A DNA stretch of 5,118 bases from an uncultured Ruminococcus sp. Its GTDB lineage: Bacteria; Bacillota; Clostridia; Oscillospirales; Ruminococcaceae. Every line of letters starts with the position of its first letter. Position 1 is the first letter of the stretch. Shown one piece after another: positions 1 to 5,118 of this stretch. Below the pieces are notes generated by a model. It made no database searches, was not told where the DNA came from, and saw nothing but the letters and a program-made list of their open reading frames with translations. The DNA is taken from the NCBI GenBank assembly GCA_945876405.1, contig CAMCOJ010000189.1:1-5118 (forward strand), given 5' to 3'. The translations under genes were made by a program, and so were the position numbers.

Positions 1-345
1 GATAGTCCTGAAATTGTTACAAGCACTCCTGAATTAAACGAAAGCACCGATGTTTTTTCTGATATATCAAATGAAATGCTTACAGATGTTTCTGAAACAG
101 AAATGTCAGAAATTCTTTCCGAATCGCCTGATTTTCAATCTGACGATTCAGTGATTGAACAGTCATCTGAGTATGTCAGTGATGAAACTCTTGCGGCTGA
201 AACGCCTATTGCCGATATACCTGTATCGGAATCAGCGGAAACGATTATAGAGACTCTTCCGGTTGAAACTACTGTTGCGGAAACAACAGTAAGTATGACA
301 GAGACGGCAGTTGCTGTAGCTCAGAAAAATTTTGATATCAGAACT
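1..345 (+). other. Acidic Ser/Thr/Glu low-complexity tract with recurring Glu-Thr units in the VirB4 extension
   Basis: The first ~115 visible residues of the VirB4 protein are rich in Glu, Asp, Ser and Thr, with few Lys or Arg. Glu-Thr pairs recur at residues 62, 67, 80, 84, 89, 94 and 101, several in an ETTV-like unit such as VETTVAETTV (88-97). This looks like a disordered stalk or linker. The next helix is followed by a Lys-rich stretch, so the positive-inside rule would place this tract outside the membrane. Its beginning is outside the window, so any folded domain or signal peptide before it cannot be seen. Confidence 0.75.
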
Positions 346-2913
346 TTTATAGGCGATAACACCAATATCATTACGGTGTTTGCTCTTGCCGCAGCAGGAG
401 CAGCGGTAATGGCTTTCCTAAGCAAAAACAAGAAAAAGCATTCCCCCGAATATGAACCCAAAACCGCAAAAGAACGTGATAAAGCACGATTAAATGAACA
501 GGCTGCTATAAAAAAAGCTAAAGCAAAGAAAGAAAAGGAACAGTCGGGCGGAAAGAAAAAGCTTAAGATTTCCCGAACAGTGGCTGATACTATACCATAT
601 AAGAAAATCCTTGATAATGATATATGGCTTCTTGCAGACCATACATATTCCAAGGTGTATGCGATAGACGATATCAATTACAATATGGGTGATGAGGTAC
701 AGCAGAACGATATGCTTGATAATTACTGCACGTTTCTCAACACCCTTGACGATACAATAGACTGTCAGATATCCGTATGGAACAGCACTATAAATGTCAA
801 GGACTATGAAAACAAAATACTCGTCAAGCAGGCAAATGACGGTTATGACGATATCCGAATGGAATACAACGAAAAAGTCCTTCGTGAAAATCTTTCCAAG
901 GGACAGAATGCGATTCGTAAACAGATTTTCGTCACGGTGACGATAAAAGCTCCCGATGCAGAAGTTGCACAGCGCAAATTTCATACTATAGACCTTGAAA
1001 CAAAGAACAGCTTTGACAGAATAGGTAACACAAATCTTCGCCCTGTTTCAAACCAGGAACGTATTGAGCTCCTGAAAAATGTTTTTGTTGGTGCAGATGT
1101 TACTATTCCGAAGCTTTCCAAAGAAGATATTGAAAAAGGGCTTGACAAGGTTTACTGTGCGCCTGACTATTTTGAATTCAAATCTGATTACTTTATGTTC
1201 GGAGAGTTCTATGCAAAATGCGTATTTGTAAAAGAATACCCGTCAACGGCAAATGATAATATTCTGAATGACCTTATGGCATCAAACATTCAGATGTTGG
1301 TTACAACAAATGTTTTTGCTCACGATACCGCTGAAGCAAGAAAGCTTGTACAGCGGCAGATAACTGCTATAGAGACCAATATGGCGCAGAGAGAAAGTGC
1401 CGCTGCCAAGGCAGGAAATTTCTCATCAACTATGCCTGTAAAAATACGTAATCAGATTGAAAGCTATAAAAAGCTGTATGATATGCTCACTATTGATGAT
1501 CAGAAGCTTTTCAGTGTGGCAACCATAATTATGGTTATGGCAAAAGATTACGAAGAACTTAAAACAAATATGGAAGTAGTAGCCTCTGCCCTCAAGAGAA
1601 ATGGCTGTATGTACGGTGAGATGAAATGGCAGCAGGAGGACGGAATGTGTGATGTTCTTCCTATCGGAACACAGCGTAAATTTGAATGGAGCAGATCGCT
1701 GCCTACAGAAAGCATCGGAATTTTTGTTCCTTTCAATGTTAAGGAAGTACAGCAGGAAGGCGGCATATATTACGGTCTTAACAAGCTTTCAAACAACCTT
1801 ATATCCTTTAAGCGTATTGATTCACTCATTAATCCCGCAGGATTTATTCTCGGTTGTCCCGGTTCAGGAAAGTCCTTTTCAGCAAAACGTGAAATGGTTG
1901 CTGTATATCTGACCGACCCAAGGGCGAATATAATCATCATCGACCCGGAGCGAGAGTATCCGTCCATTGTAAATATGTTTGGCGGCACATCAATAAAAAT
2001 ATCCACAGGCTCAAAAAACTATGTAAATCCCTTTGATTTTGACATAGCCTTGCTCGAAGATGATGATGTAGATGTTGTTTGTGATAAATGCCAGCTCATA
2101 ACATCGTTTATTTCTATTATGAATCCCAATCGGAGCCTTACACCGCAGGAAGTGTCCTTCATCGACAGGTGTGTCCGGCTAACTTATGTTAAATCGGGAT
2201 ACTTAAAAACTTTGGACAAAGCGGATATGCCTACATTAGGAACATTTCGTGATGTTATGCAGAATGAAACGGAGAACGTTGATGAAAAGATGAAGCAGGA
2301 TCTCCTGATAACGCTTGAAATGTATGTTGACGGTTCAGCAAAGTATTTCAATAATCAGACAAATATTGAAGCGGACAACCGTCTTATTTCATATGATATC
2401 AAAGACCTGTCAGGTGTTCTGAAAACCCAGGCTATGCTTCTTGTGCTTGATAATGTTTGGAATCGCCTTTCAGCCAATCGAGATAAGGGCATACCAACTT
2501 GGATATACATTGATGAAATTCACGTTCTTTTCCGAGACCCGTACTGCTTACAGTTTATCAGAGACTTGTACAAACGTGCAAGAAAATACGGCGGCGTTCT
2601 TACCGGTATTACTCAGAACGTTGAAGACCTGCTGAGAGATGATGACTGCCGTACAATGCTGTCAAACTCAGAATACCTTATGCTTCTCAAGCAGTCTCCT
2701 GCTGACAGTATAAAATTGCAGGATACTTTACACTTTACGGATAGTGAGCTGTTTTATGTAAATAATATCGGCGCAGGCGAGGGACTTATGGTTCTTGGCG
2801 GAAAAGATAAGATTCCGTTCTATGACAAGTTCCCCACAGATACAAAGCTTTACCGTTCTATGTCTACTTCTTTCTCCGAAACCCAGGCTTTGATGGAGAA
2901 CAAGGATACATAA
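1..2913 (+). CDS. virB4: VirB4-family conjugative transfer ATPase with membrane-anchored acidic N-terminal extension (5' partial)
   Basis: This is the cytoplasmic ATPase that powers type IV secretion in conjugation. Residues are counted from base 1 (970 visible). Residues 1-115 are acidic and Ser/Thr/Glu-rich, 123-140 form a transmembrane helix, and 142-189 are Lys-rich. The VirB4 N-terminal domain starts near 190 and the P-loop ATPase domain covers about 590-950. Walker A is GCPGSGKS (618-625), followed by the VirB4-typical IIIIDPEREY. Walker B is WIYIDEI (834-840), and the R-x-R...TQN segment lies at 859-873. The 190-970 core, about 780 residues, is normal VirB4 length; the extension is extra. 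Upstream of ATG 76 the frame stays open with the same composition and no Shine-Dalgarno is seen, so I treat the gene as entering from the left. The next gene follows after 21 bases, probably in one operon. The VirB4 call is firm; assignment to a Tn1549-like element is inferred from remembered family resemblance. Confidence 0.93.
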   Translation, partial: DSPEIVTSTPELNESTDVFSDISNEMLTDVSETEMSEILSESPDFQSDDSVIEQSSEYVSDETLAAETPIADIPVSESAETIIETLPVETTVAETTVSMTETAVAVAQKNFDIRTFIGDNTNIITVFALAAAGAAVMAFLSKNKKKHSPEYEPKTAKERDKARLNEQAAIKKAKAKKEKEQSGGKKKLKISRTVADTIPYKKILDNDIWLLADHTYSKVYAIDDINYNMGDEVQQNDMLDNYCTFLNTLDDTIDCQISVWNSTINVKDYENKILVKQANDGYDDIRMEYNEKVLRENLSKGQNAIRKQIFVTVTIKAPDAEVAQRKFHTIDLETKNSFDRIGNTNLRPVSNQERIELLKNVFVGADVTIPKLSKEDIEKGLDKVYCAPDYFEFKSDYFMFGEFYAKCVFVKEYPSTANDNILNDLMASNIQMLVTTNVFAHDTAEARKLVQRQITAIETNMAQRESAAAKAGNFSSTMPVKIRNQIESYKKLYDMLTIDDQKLFSVATIIMVMAKDYEELKTNMEVVASALKRNGCMYGEMKWQQEDGMCDVLPIGTQRKFEWSRSLPTESIGIFVPFNVKEVQQEGGIYYGLNKLSNNLISFKRIDSLINPAGFILGCPGSGKSFSAKREMVAVYLTDPRANIIIIDPEREYPSIVNMFGGTSIKISTGSKNYVNPFDFDIALLEDDDVDVVCDKCQLITSFISIMNPNRSLTPQEVSFIDRCVRLTYVKSGYLKTLDKADMPTLGTFRDVMQNETENVDEKMKQDLLITLEMYVDGSAKYFNNQTNIEADNRLISYDIKDLSGVLKTQAMLLVLDNVWNRLSANRDKGIPTWIYIDEIHVLFRDPYCLQFIRDLYKRARKYGGVLTGITQNVEDLLRDDDCRTMLSNSEYLMLLKQSPADSIKLQDTLHFTDSELFYVNNIGAGEGLMVLGGKDKIPFYDKFPTDTKLYRSMSTSFSETQALMENKDT
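367..420 (+). other. Transmembrane helix in the VirB4 extension
   Basis: Residues 123-140 of the visible protein (IITVFALAAAGAAVMAFL) are uncharged and hydrophobic. They are followed at once by SKNKKKH and a long Lys/Ala/Glu-rich linker, which predicts the C-terminal side, including the ATPase, in the cytoplasm. Many VirB4 proteins bind the membrane through partners. A covalent anchor recalls known VirB3-VirB4 fusions, but a single helix after an acidic stalk is not clearly VirB3-like. Confidence 0.8.
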
Positions 2914-2919
2914 TAATTG

Positions 2920-2925
2920 AAGGGA
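2920..2925 (+). promoter_or_regulatory. Ribosome binding site of the second gene
   Basis: AAGGGA lies nine bases upstream of the ATG at 2935, a good Shine-Dalgarno match and spacing. It sits in the 21-base gap after the virB4 stop codon and fixes the start of the second gene. The gap is too short for a separate promoter or terminator, which supports co-transcription. Confidence 0.85.
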
Positions 2926-2934
2926 CTTGTATAT

Positions 2935-5074
2935 ATGGATAAAAAATTACATCTTGCCAATACAAATGAACGTTCCAAAAAGATATATAAATTAAAGTCT
3001 ATATCTGCAAAACAGGCAAAGTTCAAGAAAAAAGAAGAGAACAATACATATACGGTTCAGCCGCAGAAATCTTCTTCTGAAAAAGCAAAACAGTCTGAAA
3101 GCTATAGCGTATATCAGAAAGGTCATAAAAAAAGCACTGTTAAATCAGATGAAGTGCGTTCATACCGTTCTGACGATGACGATTCTGCTGAAAAGGATAA
3201 GTATCGCAAGCAAATGCAGTTTACTTCTTTTCAGCAGAAAGCTGCCGAAATGAATTCAAAATTATCGTCCGATATACAGGTAAATATTGAAACTGCCAAA
3301 AAACAGGCTTCTGTATCATCTTATCAAAGTGGAAACACATCAAATTCGCCGTATAGCGACAAAACCAAAGAAGCTGCGGCAATGCTTGCAAGCCGTCTTG
3401 CAGGTGATATCTTACGCAAAACGCAAATTAATGATGATTCACAGGCTAAATCATCGAATTCCCCAATGGGGAATGCAAAGCCTGATAAGTCTCAAAGGGT
3501 ATGCTTTTATCTTAAATCAAACGAAGTGGAAAAAGCTCGCCTTATGAAACCTGATAGTGCTGCAAGAGAGCGCTTTAACAAAGCGGCAGACAACACCTAT
3601 AAGGAACGTGAAAAAATAAAAACCGAAATTACCAAAGAAACCAACAAGATCAAAAGATATCAGAAAGATTCGAAAAGGATTGAAAAGCAGGCATCAAAGC
3701 CGCATACAACCACATTTGAAAAGGTTGAAGATGTGTTATATCTTGAGGGTAAAGTTTCAGGTGCAGTCAATAAAGGCAGTACCGGTGAAGCGGCGGCAGC
3801 AATTTCGGTCGATGCGGCTGAAATTGCTGCTAAAAAGGTGATAGAGGAAGCTGCTAAAAATCACAAAACTATAGGTGAAATAAGCAGAGCATCAGGAGCT
3901 GTTGGTGAGCTTTCATCAAGTATTGATAGAGAAAATAGTGTAGGTTCGGCTGCCGCTTCTGCATTTACAGCAGTTCCAAAGTATTATATTGCTCAAAAGG
4001 CTGCGGATACAGTAAAAAAATCGTCTCAAAAACATTATAAGGATAAACTTGATAAAAAGTTGTCTGCGTTGAGAGCAAAACAAAATGCGGCTGAAAAAAG
4101 AATTGAGGAATTAAAAAAAGAGCAAGCTAAACGTCAGGTAAAAATCAATATTTATAAAGCGGAGAATGGTATTACCTCAAAAAGCAATTCTGCTTCACAA
4201 AATATAAAAGCAGTCATTAAATCTCAGCATAAAGCCGCTAAAGCTGCGGCAGCGGCAAAATCTTCAGCTGCAATAGTTGCAGCTGCCGGTGGTGTGCTTT
4301 TTCCGATATTAGGCATTGTTGTAATAATCATTATTATTGCTGCACTGTTTTCTTGGATTATTCCCCACGAAGAGACTTTCTATAATGAAGCCGAAAACAC
4401 TTGGGAGTCGGTTATGGTTGAAACCAACGAAGAGATAATGAAGGGATATATAAAACATATCCAGGATTATTTTGACAAAAAGCAGTTGGAAATACTGGAA
4501 GTCATTGATATCAACTTTGGCGGTTTTACTCCGGATAAATATAATTATGCCAAAATGGAAGATAAGGGTGGAGTTCTAAATTTTGAGGATAGGCCGAAAT
4601 TAACAACAGAATATACAACATATTATGTTAAAAAGACAGTCGAATATGACCAAATTATCGGTATTAGTCCGGGTAGCAGAGACAATCCTTCCGGCACACC
4701 TATATGGTCGGGCGAAAAAACAATAACTGGTTCAAGCGGAGCGTTAATGCGTACAGAATATTATAAATACGATTATGATTTGGGATATGAACAACGCACC
4801 ACCTCCTTGGATTATGATTATACACGCACTTATCTTTTATGTGCAATAGATATAGAAGCATATTTAAATTCGCTTCCCAAAGAGGGGTCTGGAGGAAAAT
4901 TGGGAAATACCGATGACGGACCAATATATTCCTGCAATAATGGAAAATTTTCTGTTGAACAGGATATCACTGATGAAAAAGTAACAATACTAAAAAAAGG
5001 AGCTGTGATATATGATGGAACAGTCTTGAACTATATAATGCAAACCCCAAAAATCTTTGAGCACACTGTATCAT
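2935..5074 (+). CDS. Coiled-coil, membrane-anchored conjugation protein; candidate cell-wall hydrolase of the ICE (3' partial)
   Basis: The frame runs without a stop from ATG 2935, supported by AAGGGA nine bases upstream, to the window edge. I end it at 5074 because the rest is sequencing adapter, leaving 713 complete genomic codons. Residues 1-440 are very basic and rich in Lys, Ser, Gln and Ala. Likely coiled coils lie at about 210-252 and 368-408, with an Ala/Gly-rich stretch between them (267-345). A hydrophobic segment spans 445-476. Residues 477-713 should be outside the cell, include a Tyr/Asp-rich patch (608-633), and have cysteines at 636 and 667. In Tn1549/CTn-type elements the gene after virB4 often encodes a protein with a basic cytoplasmic part, one membrane helix and a C-terminal NlpC/P60-type wall hydrolase (CD1108-like). 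Architecture and position fit, but no catalytic motif is present in the visible part, so hydrolase activity is inference. A structural VirB8-like or scaffold role remains possible. Confidence 0.85.
4267..4362 (+). other. Membrane-spanning segment of the second gene
   Basis: Residues 445-476 are a 32-residue hydrophobic stretch with core GIVVIIIIIAALFSWII (460-476). It is preceded by a Lys/Ala-rich helix (KAAKAAAAAK) and followed by an acidic PHEE. The charge pattern predicts the N-terminal 440 residues inside and the C-terminal part outside. It is long for one helix; the Ala/Gly-rich first third may be a membrane-proximal helix or part of a tilted span. Confidence 0.88.
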
Positions 5075-5118
5075 CTGTCTCTTATACACATCTGACGCTG
5101 CCGACGATACTCCTTGTG
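5075..5118. other. Nextera sequencing adapter left on the contig end (not genomic)
   Basis: Bases 5075-5093 read CTGTCTCTTATACACATCT, the 19-base Tn5 mosaic end. Bases 5094-5107 read GACGCTGCCGACGA, completing the reverse complement of the Nextera read-1 transposase adapter. Bases 5108-5115 (TACTCCTT) are the reverse complement of AAGGAGTA, which I recall as Nextera i5 index S507. The final GTG matches the start of the P5 arm. The order and spacing are exactly those of read-through into the library adapter. The second gene's frame crosses it by chance, giving the familiar artefact peptide SYTHLTLPT. Confidence 0.98.

Noticed and set aside
76..78. ATG at 76 as the true start of the VirB4 protein.
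   Set aside because: No Shine-Dalgarno precedes it, and the 25 codons before it are open, in frame and of the same acidic Ser/Thr-rich composition, so the gene most likely begins left of the window.
321..984. Minus-strand open frames of 118 and 164 codons opposite virB4.
   Set aside because: They are antisense to a firmly identified gene. Their hydrophobic Phe/Leu-rich translations are what Lys/Glu codons give on the opposite strand.
3287..3547. An 86-codon + strand open frame inside the second gene.
   Set aside because: It lies in another frame fully within the long frame from 2935, has no convincing start signal, and encodes no recognisable protein. The overlapping frame has coherent composition and architecture.
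4992..4998. An A7 run considered as a programmed -1 frameshift site; similar A7 runs occur at 3127-3133, 4014-4020 and 4113-4119.
   Set aside because: The -1 frame after 4992 meets a stop at 5013 and would give no meaningful product. The other runs are ordinary Lys codons in a Lys-rich protein, with no nearby stimulatory structure noticed.
4992..5029. AAAAGGAG followed nine bases later by ATG at 5012, like a strong translation start near the right end.
   Set aside because: The frame from ATG 5012 stops after five codons (TGA at 5027), so no gene starts there. The motif encodes Lys-Lys-Gly-Ala in the second gene.
5075..5093. The Tn5 mosaic-end sequence as a natural transposon end.
   Set aside because: It is followed directly by the synthetic Nextera adapter, an index and the P5 arm, and the sequence ends there, so it comes from library preparation and is not a mobile element.

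Overview
The window looks like the end of a draft contig from a low-to-moderate-GC Gram-positive anaerobe of the Clostridia/Ruminococcaceae type. That is inferred from AT-leaning codon use, a Lys/Ser/Asp-rich proteome and Gram-positive-style conjugation genes; no marker gene fixes the taxon. It holds a fragment of the mating-channel module of an integrative and conjugative element (ICE), best matching the Tn1549/CTn type found in gut Firmicutes.

Layout: both genes lie on the + strand and are cut by the window edges. (1) Bases 1-2913 encode a VirB4-type conjugation ATPase with a complete catalytic core. It carries an unusual N-terminal extension: an acidic Ser/Thr/Glu-rich tract, then one transmembrane helix, then a Lys-rich linker. 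The frame is open to base 1, so the true start lies upstream. (2) After a 21-base gap with a good ribosome binding site, a second gene begins at 2935 and stays open to the right edge. It encodes a very basic cytoplasmic region of about 440 residues with two predicted coiled coils, one strongly hydrophobic membrane segment, and the first ~235 residues of an ectodomain. Its place after virB4 and its architecture match the membrane-anchored cell-wall hydrolase of such elements, but the catalytic domain would lie beyond the window, so the function is unproven.

The last 44 bases (5075-5118) are not genomic. They read as the Nextera/Tn5 mosaic end, the rest of the Nextera read-1 adapter, an 8-base i5 index and the first bases of the P5 arm. 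The second gene's frame passes through the adapter by chance and adds about 15 false residues.

Together the genes would power (VirB4) and scaffold or open the wall for (second gene) a type IV secretion channel. I found no RNA gene, CRISPR array, insertion sequence, attachment site, promoter or terminator. The window is almost wholly coding, and the most distinctive biology is the membrane-anchored acidic extension fused to VirB4.
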